23,453 bases of DNA from Clostridiales bacterium. Lineage in GTDB: Bacteria > Bacillota > Clostridia > Lachnospirales > WRAX01. Under the pieces are notes generated by a model, which was not told where the DNA came from, searched no databases, and saw only the letters and a list, made by a program, of their open reading frames with translations. The position numbers and the translations under genes are program-made. Below, in pieces: positions 7,244 to 15,181 of the stretch; position 1 is the first letter of the stretch; each line of letters begins with the position of its first letter. The stretch lies in the NCBI GenBank assembly GCA_031277155.1, contig JAITMW010000107.1, forward strand, positions 1-23,453, in the 5' to 3' direction.

Positions 7244-8495
7244 TTCGCGGACTTTCAAATTTTTCCTGCCGTACTTTCTGCTTGCCCTGGCGATTATTCT
7301 GGCATTTAGAATTACGGGCGAGATGGAATTTTTCGTCGGAATTTTGCGCCGCATCTGGGGCATCATATCCCCGTTTTTTGCCGGTTTTATCCTGGCATAT
7401 ATCGTAAACATCCCAATCAGCGGTATTCAGGGTCTGCTGGTAAGAGTAAGCAGCAAAACTGTCACCATTCCCCCGAGCCCTTTGGGAAAAACAGGGAATA
7501 ACTTTGCCCTAAGGCGGCATAAAATCCTCAGTGCGTTTGCAGTGATAGCAAACGCTGTCAACAAATTTGTGCTAAAGCGGCAAAAGATGCTAAGCGTTAT
7601 TGCCGTGGTGCTGATAACGGCGGGCATCATAGCCTTGGCCCTAAACTTTATTGTACCTGCAATTGCCGGCAGCATTGCTGTTTTCGTGTATAATCTCGAC
7701 GATTATTGGGCCGGCATCCTGCGTGTTGTGCAAAACTTCAACGAGATGGAGTTTTTTGGCCTACATATCGACACAGACCTGGTGTTTTCAATATTGGGAG
7801 AGATGTTTACAAATATCAGCCTGGAAAATATTTTGCAGCCCCTAAGCGCCTTGATGGGCGTGGGCAACGCGATTTTCGCCGGGGCCATCGCCTTCATCTC
7901 GTCCATCTATGTGCTGGTGGAAAAGGACAGGTTTAAGGTGTATGCGCGCAAGCTGCTTAAAATATTTACGTCGGAGACCGTGCAAACTATCGTCACTGTC
8001 AATTTAAGCAGGCTAAACAACAACTTCAGGCAATATGTACGCACCCAAACCATTGACGGTCTAATCCTGGGCACCATGGCCACCATTGCGCTGTGGCTGA
8101 TGGGTTCGCCTTTTGCGGTTATATTGGGCATCATGCTGGGCATACTAAATTATATACCATATTTTGGCTCGATATTTGGCACAATCATTGCCGTCCTCGT
8201 TGTGATATTAACCCAAAGCTTTACAATGGGGCTGATTGCGGCGGCGGTGCTGTTTGTCATACAGCAAATTGACGCGAATATCATCCAGCCCAGGTTGATG
8301 AGCGGCTCGTTTTCATTAAGTCCGCTGCTGGTCATCATCAGCATCACGTTTGGCGGCGCCTTGGCCGGCATCCTGGGTATGTTGGTGGCTATTCCCGTTG
8401 TTGCCGTGCTGAAAGAGATTTTCGACAGCATTGTGGAATATTACGAGCGCAAAAAATTTGGAGAGCCCCCAAAACCCGAGGAAGACAATGTGTAA
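7227..8495 (+). CDS. AI-2E family transporter (TqsA/YdiK-type permease)
   Basis: This 422-aa integral membrane protein has about eight membrane segments: two near the N-terminus (about 13-30 and 42-62), one at about 122-150, one at about 210-235, and a C-terminal block (about 275-400). The C-terminal block includes QYVRTQTIDGLILG, LGILNYIPYFGSIFG and the QQIDANIIQPRLMSGS motif, all typical of the family. Members are proposed to export small molecules such as autoinducer-2 or act as Na+/H+ exchangers; the substrate here is unknown. The start at 7227 is preceded by GGGAGG; it lies inside the YggS reading frame end. Residues about 92-130 hold a diverged internal duplication (see the repeat entry) that enlarges the cytoplasmic loop. 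Confidence 0.9.
   Translation: MNKTINSRTFKFFLPYFLLALAIILAFRITGEMEFFVGILRRIWGIISPFFAGFILAYIVNIPISGIQGLLVRVSSKTVTIPPSPLGKTGNNFALRRHKILSAFAVIANAVNKFVLKRQKMLSVIAVVLITAGIIALALNFIVPAIAGSIAVFVYNLDDYWAGILRVVQNFNEMEFFGLHIDTDLVFSILGEMFTNISLENILQPLSALMGVGNAIFAGAIAFISSIYVLVEKDRFKVYARKLLKIFTSETVQTIVTVNLSRLNNNFRQYVRTQTIDGLILGTMATIALWLMGSPFAVILGIMLGILNYIPYFGSIFGTIIAVLVVILTQSFTMGLIAAAVLFVIQQIDANIIQPRLMSGSFSLSPLLVIISITFGGALAGILGMLVAIPVVAVLKEIFDSIVEYYERKKFGEPPKPEEDNV
7500..7610 (+). repeat. Diverged 63-bp tandem duplication inside the AI-2E permease gene
   Basis: Two blocks 63 bases (21 codons) apart encode FALRRHKILSAFAVI and FVLKRQKMLSVIAVV. Hand alignment of 48 bases from 7500 and from 7563 gives 33 identities. 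The second block matches the usual family sequence before the third membrane helix, so the first looks like the added copy. Confidence 0.55.
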
Positions 8496-8537
8496 AAATT
8501 TATTTGGGGCATATAATTGAACTTAGGAGATGATTTG

Positions 8538-9524
8538 ATGCCTGGTTTGATTACGCATTATATATGCGGGCAGCGGGTGCTTGCGGCCCTGCCTCCCAAT
8601 GTGGCGCGGTGCATTACAGAGCATCGCAAGCTGTTTAATATTGGATGCCAAGGCCCCGATATTTTCTTTTATTATCTGCCCGGCGTCCTAAAGCGCGATT
8701 TGCGGGGAATAGGCACGAAGATGCACAAGCAAAATGTGGGCGATTTTATGCGCGCCATGGCCGAGGAGCTTATACAGCTGGAAGACGAGACCAAAGACGC
8801 GGGCTTTGCGTATTTTGCCGGCTATCTTACCCATTATGCGCTGGATTGCGCGGCCCATCCCTATGTATATTATCGCACCGGTTTTTTGCGCGAGGGCGAA
8901 AAGGGCCGCAAGCTTAGGTATGTCGCGAATCATCTGCGCTTTGAAACCGCCATAGACACGCTGCTGTTTAAAATGGTGGCGGGCAAAAAGCCCAGGGATG
9001 AGAAGCTGTGGAAGCTGGTGCATGTTGACAGGGGCACGGCCAAAGCCACGGCCAACTTCGTCGGAAAAAGCATAAATCAGGCCTATGACGTGGGCATAGG
9101 CGGCAAAAATGTCTATTGGGCGATGACATATATGGCCTTTATGACGCGCCTGATGCAATCCAACCGGGGTATGCGCAAGCGCGTGCTGGGCGTTGGCGAA
9201 AAGATTTTTTTGCGGGAAATGATAGGCTCTAATTTAATACATCTTCAGGAAATTCGCGATGGGCTGGACTATCTCAACGAAGACAAGGCCCTGTGGCGCG
9301 ACCCTTGGGACGAGACCACAGAGCATATGGAGAGCTTTGCAGAGCTGTTTGAAACTGCGGCAAACGAGGCCGTGATATTCATAGAAAGCCTGTGGGGATA
9401 TGCCCGCGGCGATGTGCCAATCGAGGACTTTTTAGAATTGGTGGGGGACAGGTCCCTAAGCTCCGGCCGCCCCATCGCGGAAAAGGTGATTTTTAGGGTG
9501 CATGACATAATTTTCAAGCGATAA
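8538..9524 (+). CDS. Zinc-dependent phospholipase C family protein
   Basis: This 328-aa protein begins MPGLITHYICGQRVL, the N-terminus of clostridial proteins assigned to the zinc-dependent phospholipase C family. It has further candidate metal ligands in NIGCQGPDIFFYY (about 42-54), YFAGYLTHYALDCAAHPYVY (about 94-113) and NHLRFETAID (about 133-142). The fold is all-helical with histidine and aspartate zinc sites. No signal peptide is visible, so unlike the secreted toxin it probably acts inside the cell; lipid hydrolysis is inferred only from the family name. AGGAGA lies 8 bases before ATG 8538, which I prefer over the upstream in-frame reading. It follows the AI-2E gene by 42 bases and ends just before a terminator, closing the operon that began at 5331. 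Confidence 0.85.
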   Translation: MPGLITHYICGQRVLAALPPNVARCITEHRKLFNIGCQGPDIFFYYLPGVLKRDLRGIGTKMHKQNVGDFMRAMAEELIQLEDETKDAGFAYFAGYLTHYALDCAAHPYVYYRTGFLREGEKGRKLRYVANHLRFETAIDTLLFKMVAGKKPRDEKLWKLVHVDRGTAKATANFVGKSINQAYDVGIGGKNVYWAMTYMAFMTRLMQSNRGMRKRVLGVGEKIFLREMIGSNLIHLQEIRDGLDYLNEDKALWRDPWDETTEHMESFAELFETAANEAVIFIESLWGYARGDVPIEDFLELVGDRSLSSGRPIAEKVIFRVHDIIFKR

Positions 9525-9529
9525 GCAAT

Positions 9530-9558
9530 GAGGCGGTGGAAGCAACCGCCTCTTTTTT
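9530..9558 (+). terminator. Intrinsic terminator after the phospholipase-like gene
   Basis: GAGGCGGT (9530-9537) pairs with ACCGCCTC (9545-9552), followed by six T. It is located 5 bases after the stop codon. Confidence 0.9.
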
Positions 9559-9613
9559 GGTTATTTTTCCAAATGAACCCATAAAAGTCAAAAAAATATT
9601 CTTGTCTAAACCA

Positions 9614-9642
9614 TTGAAAAAAAGCTCGGCCTGTAGTATAAT
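9614..9642 (+). promoter_or_regulatory. Promoter for the rsmH/ftsL/PBP cluster
   Basis: TTGAAA (9614-9619) and TATAAT (9637-9642) are separated by 17 bases, a near-consensus housekeeping promoter. It lies 27 bases before the rsmH start codon. Confidence 0.85.
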
Positions 9643-9669
9643 AATTATCCACCATTGGAAGGAATTGAT

Positions 9670-10608
9670 ATGGGATATATTCACAAATCGGTGCTGCTTC
9701 AAGAGACATTGGCGTGGCTTGACGTGAAGCCCGACGGCACATATATTGATGCCACTTTGGGCGGCGGGGGCCATGCGGCCCAAATTGCGAAAAGGCTGGA
9801 TGGCGGCACCCTAATCGGTATAGACCGGGACGAATTTGCCATAAACACGTCACGACAGGTGCTGGCACCATATGCCGACAGGGCGCAGGTTACAATTGAA
9901 AAAGCAAACTTCGGGGAATTTGCCCATAGGGCCAACAGCTCGCGAAGCCTTCAGGCCGATGGCATTTTAATGGACCTTGGCGTGTCTTCTTTTCAGCTGG
10001 ACGACGGCGCCCGCGGCTTTTCGTATAATCATGATGCGCGGCTGGATATGCGCATGAATCAAGATAGCGAGCTGACAGCCCACGATGTTGTAAATCAATA
10101 CGACGAGGCGCGGCTGACGCGGATTTTCCGCCAATACGGCCAAGAGCGCTGGGCGGCGCGTATTGCGGAATTCATCGTAAAACACCGAAAAGAATCGCCA
10201 ATAAACACCACCCGGCAGCTGGTGGACATCATAAAGGCGGCCATACCCCTTGCGGCCAGGCGCGACGGGCCTCATCCCGCGAAACGTGTGTTTCAGGCCA
10301 TCCGCATTGAGGTAAATGACGAGTTGGGCATTTTGGAGCAGGCCATACAAGATTTTGTCGGCGTTTTGCGGCCCGGCGGCGTGATTTGCGTCATCACCTT
10401 CCATTCTTTGGAAGACCGCATCGTCAAAGACGGCTTTCGCGCCCTTTCCATGCATTGCGTTTGCCCGCGGGAATTTCCCGTCTGCATCTGCGACAAACGC
10501 CCGGAGGTGGAAATTTTGACAAAAAGGCCCATCCTGCCCGGCAATGATGAAATAGCAAATAATCCAAGAGCGCGAAGCGCGAAATTGCGCGCGGCTCGCA
10601 AAATTTAG
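9670..10608 (+). CDS. rsmH: 16S rRNA (cytosine-1402 N4) methyltransferase RsmH
   Basis: This 312-aa SAM-dependent enzyme methylates N4 of C1402 in the decoding centre of 16S rRNA. It has the typical start YIHKSVLLQETLAWL, the SAM site DATLGGGGHAAQI (about 23-35), GIDRD (about 49-53), ILMDLGVSSFQLDDGARGFS (about 99-118), and the ending VITFHSLEDRIVK with the cysteine pairs CVCPREFPVCICDKRPE (about 257-281). ATG 9670 is preserved by GGAAGGA 6 bases upstream; the in-frame TTG at 9655 overlaps that site and is rejected. In most Bacillota mraZ precedes this gene, but here rsmH comes straight after its own promoter. Confidence 0.97.
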   Translation: MGYIHKSVLLQETLAWLDVKPDGTYIDATLGGGGHAAQIAKRLDGGTLIGIDRDEFAINTSRQVLAPYADRAQVTIEKANFGEFAHRANSSRSLQADGILMDLGVSSFQLDDGARGFSYNHDARLDMRMNQDSELTAHDVVNQYDEARLTRIFRQYGQERWAARIAEFIVKHRKESPINTTRQLVDIIKAAIPLAARRDGPHPAKRVFQAIRIEVNDELGILEQAIQDFVGVLRPGGVICVITFHSLEDRIVKDGFRALSMHCVCPREFPVCICDKRPEVEILTKRPILPGNDEIANNPRARSAKLRAARKI

Positions 10609-10619
10609 GAGGAATTTTT

Positions 10620-11021
10620 ATGGACAAGCTGGGAATTTTCCTTAACTTCAACGGCAATTGCAACGAGGTGCTGCAATTTTACGCCAAGGTGTTTGATACA
10701 AACCCGGGCAGGGTGATGCGCTATGGCGATGGCCCCGCGGACAGACAGGCGCCGGGCTTTGAAGACAAAATCATGTACAGCGAAATGATAATTGGCGGCG
10801 AAAATGTGATGTTTTCGGATACGCCGCCGCAGGGCAGCCATGTGGTGGGCAATAATTTCTGCCTGTCCTATAGCGGCAAGGATTTTGACCATCTGCACCG
10901 CATCTTTGACGCGCTGTCAGAGGACGGCACAGTGATAATGCCGATGCAAAAGACCTTTTTCAGCGAGCTGTACGGCATGGCCACGGACAAATTTGGCATC
11001 ACGTGGAATGTGATGGCATAG
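10620..11021 (+). CDS. VOC-superfamily protein (PhnB / glyoxalase-like)
   Basis: This 133-aa protein has the PhnB-like VOC fold: LGIFLNFNGNCNEVLQFYAK (about 4-23), a Y-x-E metal-ligand-like position in MYSEMIIGGENVMFSD (about 53-68), and the ending MPMQKTFFSELYGMATDKFG then ITWNV (about 103-131). Such proteins bind a metal or small hydrophobic compound, and many are annotated by remote similarity to 3-demethylubiquinone methyltransferase without proof of activity. AGGAGGA overlaps the rsmH stop region, 6 bases before the ATG. It lies between rsmH and the ftsL-like gene, an unusual place for a VOC protein. A palindromic repeat begins right after its stop codon. Confidence 0.88.
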   Translation: MDKLGIFLNFNGNCNEVLQFYAKVFDTNPGRVMRYGDGPADRQAPGFEDKIMYSEMIIGGENVMFSDTPPQGSHVVGNNFCLSYSGKDFDHLHRIFDALSEDGTVIMPMQKTFFSELYGMATDKFGITWNVMA

Positions 11022-11055
11022 CGTAGGGGCGGCCTTTGGCCGCCCGCCCCCCAGG
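11022..11055 (+). repeat. Palindromic GTAGGGGCG repeat, copy 1 (intergenic)
   Basis: It starts CGTAGGGGCGGCC, has a TTT loop, then GGCCGCCC and a run of C. GGGCGGCC (11027-11034) pairs with GGCCGCCC (11038-11045). It lies between the VOC gene and the ribosome binding site of the next gene. There is no T-run, so it is not a standard terminator. The same 32-base unit recurs at 11240-11272. Confidence 0.75.
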
Positions 11056-11080
11056 CGGCAACAACACCAGGAGGTGCAAT

Positions 11081-11713
11081 ATGGCAAATACCGACAAAAT
11101 TCAAATTTACAAAAATCCCAGGCCCCACAGATATTTTCCGGACCCTTCGGTGGCGCAGGCTTTTTATTCTCCTGATTCTGCGGCAAGGCAAATAGCCGAA
11201 GCCGCCCCGCCCGAGCCTGTACATTATCCGGAACCTGAACGTAGGGGCGACCTTTGGTCGCCCGCCCCCCGGTCGAAAAAGCGGCGCAAAGCCAAGCAGC
11301 AGACAGAATTCATAGAAGACATTCAGGCGCGCCACAGGCACAATCTCCTGTCATATGTGCTGGTTTTGGCGTTCTTCGGCGGGCTTGCGCTTATTTTGGC
11401 GCTCAGCGCCCGCTTTGAATATGACCGCGTCGCGCTGGAAGCGGCCCAGGCCCGGCTTGTGGCCATGCAAAGCGGCAATGCGGCGCGGGCCGGCGAAATT
11501 TATGCCGCCCTGGATTTGGAAGCAATAGAAGCATTTGCCATCGAGCATCTGGGCATGATGCCGCCGGAAGAATTCCAAATGGTGGAAATCGTTGTATCTC
11601 CACAAAGTTTCTTCGCGTCTTCGCCCCAAGATACGCCTTCGGCAACAGGCTTCTCTTTCGAAAGATTTTGGAATATACTGTTTTCGTTTGACGCAGGGTA
11701 TACGCGGGAGTAG
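11081..11713 (+). CDS. ftsL: FtsL-like cell-division protein with long cytoplasmic N-terminus
   Basis: This 210-aa bitopic membrane protein has a long polar cytoplasmic part (1-88), one membrane segment (about 89-109), a short helical coiled-coil-like stretch (EYDRVALEAAQARL, about 113-126) and IEAFAIEHLGMMPPEEFQMV (about 149-168). The last matches the FtsL/DivIC hallmark 'A-x-x-LGM-x-P'. FtsL holds the FtsQ/DivIB-FtsB/DivIC complex at the septum and activates the adjacent class B PBP. The assignment rests on topology, this motif and position between rsmH and the PBP gene. AGGAGGTG lies 5 bases before the ATG. The cytoplasmic part is longer than usual, and residues 54-64 (RRGDLWSPAPR) are encoded by a palindromic repeat. 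Confidence 0.8.
   Translation: MANTDKIQIYKNPRPHRYFPDPSVAQAFYSPDSAARQIAEAAPPEPVHYPEPERRGDLWSPAPRSKKRRKAKQQTEFIEDIQARHRHNLLSYVLVLAFFGGLALILALSARFEYDRVALEAAQARLVAMQSGNAARAGEIYAALDLEAIEAFAIEHLGMMPPEEFQMVEIVVSPQSFFASSPQDTPSATGFSFERFWNILFSFDAGYTRE
11240..11272 (+). repeat. Palindromic GTAGGGGCG repeat, copy 2 (inside the ftsL-like gene)
   Basis: It is the same unit as at 11022, with two differences in the first 31 bases, G to A in the left arm and C to T in the right arm. The hairpin GGGCGACC/GGTCGCCC therefore stays fully paired. It is read in frame and supplies RRGDLWSPAPR to the cytoplasmic linker. Confidence 0.8.
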
Positions 11714-11716
11714 GCC

Positions 11717-14104
11717 ATGGACGGAAGATATTCAAATGATAGAGAAAGGCGCCGCAAATTAAGACAACGAGAGGCCATAAAAACAGCAGGACGCGAAAGA
11801 AGGGCCAAAAAGCACACAAAACAGGCCTTTTCACGCAGATGGCGCAGTAAAAAGCTGTCAATCATGGCCTTCTTTTTCGTGCTCATCTTGGGCTTCTTCC
11901 TTTTTGAAATTTCGCGCTGGCAAAGTTTTGCAGGCGAAGCCTATGCCGTGCGCACGCTGACACAAATTGTCAATCGCCATTCCACTGACGACAGGCTGAT
12001 GATACAGCCCACCCGGGGCACAATTACAGACAGAAATATGCAATCTTTGGCGGTCAGCTCCACGGTCTACAATATTTTCGTTGACGTGCGGATGCTGGCA
12101 CAGCGCAGCGAGCAAGAGCAAGCCAACAACCGATATGTTCTCACAGAATTTTTTGGTCTGGAACATCACGCGTTTAACCGGCTGCTGGAGCGCGATGATG
12201 ACGGCACGTTGATTTACAACACGTATCATCATGTGGTGTTGCGCGGCCTGCCACATTCTGACATTGAAGATTATGAGGCCTGGTTGGTCGGCATCGCCGC
12301 CGCCCGCGAAGGCTTTAGAATACGCGACATATATATCGAAGAAGATTCTCACAGAAGTTATGTCTTTGGCAGTGTGGCCGCACCCATCCTGGGCTTTCAT
12401 CGCGGCCTTTGGTGGGGCCTGGAGGATTGGTATGACCAATTTTTGACAGGCAGCCCCGGCCGCACCATGACCGCCTTTGACAATCAAGGAAATCTGGGAA
12501 CAGAGCGCATTGCGCCAACACACGGCAACACTGTTGTGACGACGCTGGATATGACAATACAGCGCTTTGCGGAAGAAATTGCGGGGCAAGCCGCGCGAGA
12601 CTTTCGCGCAAGCCATGGCTCCGTCATCGTGATGCAGCCCTTTACGGGAGAGCTTTTCGCGCTGGCCCAATACCCCGGTTTTGACGCAAACCGCCCGGCA
12701 GACCCGGAAGGCATTGTAGGTGAAGCTTTTGCGGCGCAGCTGGCTGACCTGGACCCAACCAGCCAAGAATTTTTTGACATCCTTAACATCGTGTGGAGAA
12801 ATTTCAATATTACCGGTACTTTCGAGCCGGGCAGCACATATAAGTCCATCGTTGTCGCCAAAGCCCTGGAAGAAGGCGTGATTTCGCCCAATCAGACATT
12901 TTATTGCCCCGGATTTAAATATGTGGCCGGCCACAGAATCCACTGCTCGCGCACATGGGGACACGGGCTGCTGACGCTGACACAGGCGTTGGCGGTTTCA
13001 TGCAATGTGGCGCATATGGACATCGCCGAGATACTGGGCCGTGACCTGTTTTGGCAATATCAGCGCGATTTTGGCTTTGGCATCCCTACGGGCGTCGACT
13101 TTCCCGGCGAAAATCCCGGCTATGTCTTTCCTTTAAGCGGCCTTAACGAATCGGAGCTGGCCACATCATCCTTTGGCCAGCGCTTTACGGCCACGCCCAT
13201 TCAGACCATCACCAGCTTTGCCACCCTGATAAACGGCGGCAATGTGGTGCGCCCGCATTTTGTGTCTCAGGTGATTGACGCCCGGGGTGAAGTTGTCTTT
13301 TCGCACAACGCGCCGCAGGTGCAGCGCCGCGTCATCACAACCGAAACATCCGATTGGGTGCGGCGCGCCATGGAATATGTCGTAACCGACGGCACAGGGC
13401 GATTGGCGGCCATCGAGGGCTTTGCGGTTGCCGGCAAGACGGCCACCTCGGAAAATGGGCAGGTGGGCGAGCCTGATTCATACTCGCTGTCATTTATTGG
13501 ATATTTTCCTATTGAGCAGCCTCAATATCTCATAAAGGTGCTTTTGCACGAGGTTCCCGTGGAAGTTTGGGAGGCGGGGCAGCGCTCTGTCGCGCCGGTG
13601 TTTCGGGATGTGGCGCAAGAAATTATTATGCTGCGCGGCATGGCGCCGACACAGGACTTTGCGGCACATAGCCCCATTTTTGGCGAAGACTATACGGTGA
13701 TAGAGGATTTTGTCGGCCTTACGGTGCCACAGGCCGTGGCGCGCCTTAATTCCCTTGGAATCGAATACGAATTTATCGGCACCGCGGGCAATATAATAGA
13801 GGCACAATTTCCCGTGGCGGGCACGCGCACAACGGGCGACGCCCATATTGTTTTATCCTTGGAAAATGATGGCAGTGCCGAGCTTGCAGAGGTGCCGCCG
13901 GTTATTGGCCAGCCGCAAGAATTCGCGCGCGAAATCCTGATAGCTGCCGGCTTTGTGCCGCGCTTTGCCTTTGACGACCATCTGCCCTACACCGAAGCGG
14001 GCAGCATCCAAGCAAGCCAGCCTGTGGTGCGCTTTCAGGCAATTTACGGCACAAGGCTGCCCCACGGTACGGAGGTTTTGCTGCGCGTAGCTTATCCGCA
14101 ATAG
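11717..14104 (+). CDS. ftsI: Class B penicillin-binding protein (PBP2B/FtsI or SpoVD type) with two PASTA domains
   Basis: This 795-aa transpeptidase cross-links septal peptidoglycan. It has a basic cytoplasmic tail (1-46), one membrane anchor (about 47-66), a PBP dimerisation domain (about 95-270), a transpeptidase domain (about 297-640) and two PASTA domains (about 657-717 and 722-793). Active-site motifs are S373-T-Y-K376 in EPGSTYK, S428-C-N430, and K574-T-A in AGKTATSENG. The third motif is KTA in place of the common KTG, a variant I recall from other clostridial PBPs. It begins 3 bases after the FtsL stop with only a weak GGGAG site, so coupled translation is likely. Two PASTA domains and the position after ftsL favour the division enzyme over sporulation-specific SpoVD, but the latter cannot be excluded. 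Confidence 0.93.
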   Translation: MDGRYSNDRERRRKLRQREAIKTAGRERRAKKHTKQAFSRRWRSKKLSIMAFFFVLILGFFLFEISRWQSFAGEAYAVRTLTQIVNRHSTDDRLMIQPTRGTITDRNMQSLAVSSTVYNIFVDVRMLAQRSEQEQANNRYVLTEFFGLEHHAFNRLLERDDDGTLIYNTYHHVVLRGLPHSDIEDYEAWLVGIAAAREGFRIRDIYIEEDSHRSYVFGSVAAPILGFHRGLWWGLEDWYDQFLTGSPGRTMTAFDNQGNLGTERIAPTHGNTVVTTLDMTIQRFAEEIAGQAARDFRASHGSVIVMQPFTGELFALAQYPGFDANRPADPEGIVGEAFAAQLADLDPTSQEFFDILNIVWRNFNITGTFEPGSTYKSIVVAKALEEGVISPNQTFYCPGFKYVAGHRIHCSRTWGHGLLTLTQALAVSCNVAHMDIAEILGRDLFWQYQRDFGFGIPTGVDFPGENPGYVFPLSGLNESELATSSFGQRFTATPIQTITSFATLINGGNVVRPHFVSQVIDARGEVVFSHNAPQVQRRVITTETSDWVRRAMEYVVTDGTGRLAAIEGFAVAGKTATSENGQVGEPDSYSLSFIGYFPIEQPQYLIKVLLHEVPVEVWEAGQRSVAPVFRDVAQEIIMLRGMAPTQDFAAHSPIFGEDYTVIEDFVGLTVPQAVARLNSLGIEYEFIGTAGNIIEAQFPVAGTRTTGDAHIVLSLENDGSAELAEVPPVIGQPQEFAREILIAAGFVPRFAFDDHLPYTEAGSIQASQPVVRFQAIYGTRLPHGTEVLLRVAYPQ

Positions 14105-14105
14105 C

Positions 14106-14134
14106 TTGACCTGCAATCTCCCATGTGGTATAAT
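14106..14134 (+). promoter_or_regulatory. Promoter for the cheX-yqeG-aroE-comFB-aroK operon
   Basis: TTGACC (14106-14111) and TATAAT (14129-14134) are exactly 17 bases apart, just 1 base after the PBP stop codon. No terminator separates the two units, so read-through from the PBP gene is also likely. Confidence 0.82.
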
Positions 14135-14166
14135 GAATCAATTCCGCGAAAAAAGGGGCCGTAAAT

Positions 14167-14652
14167 GTGAAGTCAGAAAATGTAAACGCCTTTGTGCAGG
14201 GCGCGCAAAGCACCTTGGCTATTATTTGTGGTTCTTCGGGCAAGCTGGGCAAGCTCTTTGTGAGGCAAGCGCCATACGAGGGCCTGGCCTTAAGCGTTAT
14301 CATCGGCCTTAAGGGCCAGCTGGCCGGAGAGGTAATATATACCATGGACACAAACTGCGGGCTGTATTTGGCGTCTAAGGTGATGATGGACATGCCTGTG
14401 CCGACGATGGATGATATGGCAAAATCCGCTGTTTCAGAGCTTGCGAATATGATAAGCGGCAATGTGGCCAGCACATTGTATAATCAGGGCGTGAAAGTTG
14501 ATATTACCGCGCCAACCTTTGTTGACACAGGGGCCGATGGAGACCAATTTGCTTTTGTTAAGCCGGGCGACAAGCTGCTTTGTATGCCGCTGCATCTTCA
14601 GCATGGGCAGACGCCGCTGGTTTTTGAAATTGACCTTCATTTGGAGGGTTGA
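14167..14652 (+). CDS. cheX: CheX-like chemotaxis phosphatase family protein
   Basis: This 161-aa protein matches the CheC/CheX/FliY phosphatase fold. It starts NVNAFVQGAQSTL, has LSVIIGLKGQLAGEVIYTMD (about 42-61), the key motif SAVSELANMISGN (about 87-99; E91 and N94 are the likely catalytic pair of the ExxN motif), and VDITAPTFV (about 111-119). CheX removes phosphate from CheY-P in chemotaxis. Other family members act outside chemotaxis, and no flagellar gene is in the window, so the role is inferred. The start is GTG 14167, the only reasonable one before the conserved N-terminus; the ribosome site (AAAGGGG) is weak. It is first behind the promoter at 14106-14134 and ends 1 base before yqeG. 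Confidence 0.85.
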   Translation: MKSENVNAFVQGAQSTLAIICGSSGKLGKLFVRQAPYEGLALSVIIGLKGQLAGEVIYTMDTNCGLYLASKVMMDMPVPTMDDMAKSAVSELANMISGNVASTLYNQGVKVDITAPTFVDTGADGDQFAFVKPGDKLLCMPLHLQHGQTPLVFEIDLHLEG

Positions 14653-14653
14653 T

Positions 14654-15181
14654 ATGCTGCGAAAATTCTGTGACAAATATCTTTTCCCCAAGCAGGCGGC
14701 GGATTCGGTGCATCACATAGATTATGACGAATTATGCCGGGCCGGCATACGCGGCCTGATTTTTGACATTGACAACACATTGGTTACTTTTGACGTGCCC
14801 GAGCCAACCGAGCAAATTGCCGGCCTCCTCGCGAATTTGGCGCAAAAGGGATTTGGCATTTGCCTGCTGTCCAACAACAGCGAGGCGCGGGTGAGGGGTT
14901 TTTGCCAAAATTTGGACTATCCCCATATCTGGCGGGCAAACAAGCCCGGCCGCGCCGGAATATTGCGCGCTATGGCGCATCTGGGGCTGGAACAACATGA
15001 AGTGGCCATCATAGGCGACCAAATTTTTACGGATTGCTTTGGCGGCAACCGCATTGGCATACACACCATCTTAACCACGCCCATTGCCAAACGGGATGAA
15101 TGGACAGTAAAGCTGAAGCGCCTGCCGGAAAAGCTGGTTTTGCGGGCATATGCCCGCAGGGGGCGACAATATGGAAATTAG
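14654..15181 (+). CDS. yqeG: YqeG-family HAD IIIA-type phosphatase
   Basis: This 175-aa cytoplasmic HAD-superfamily phosphatase has motif I DIDNTLVTF (about 37-45; nucleophile aspartate in DxDNT), motif II LLSNNSE (about 76-82), a lysine in NKPGRAG (about 101-107) and motif IV IIGDQIFTDCFGGNR (about 122-136). The family is related to mitochondrial phosphatidylglycerophosphate phosphatase (Gep4), so a lipid phosphatase role is plausible but not shown. GGAGGG lies 5 bases before ATG 14654. In Bacillus subtilis yqeG, yqeH and aroE are neighbours; here yqeH is missing and yqeG overlaps aroE by 11 bases. Confidence 0.92.
   Translation: MLRKFCDKYLFPKQAADSVHHIDYDELCRAGIRGLIFDIDNTLVTFDVPEPTEQIAGLLANLAQKGFGICLLSNNSEARVRGFCQNLDYPHIWRANKPGRAGILRAMAHLGLEQHEVAIIGDQIFTDCFGGNRIGIHTILTTPIAKRDEWTVKLKRLPEKLVLRAYARRGRQYGN

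Noticed and set aside
6098..7411. A 437-codon open frame on the reverse strand over the aldo/keto reductase and YggS genes
   Set aside because: It is antisense to two clearly conserved genes, has no domain I recognise and no ribosome binding site; GC-rich third positions produce such open shadow frames.
9655..9669. TTG 9655 as the rsmH start
   Set aside because: The codon overlaps the ribosome binding site GGAAGGA that serves ATG 9670, and RsmH proteins normally begin close to the IHKSVLL motif.
11858..12964. A 368-codon open frame on the reverse strand over the PBP gene
   Set aside because: It is a shadow of the PBP coding sequence with histidine/cysteine-rich, non-protein-like composition.
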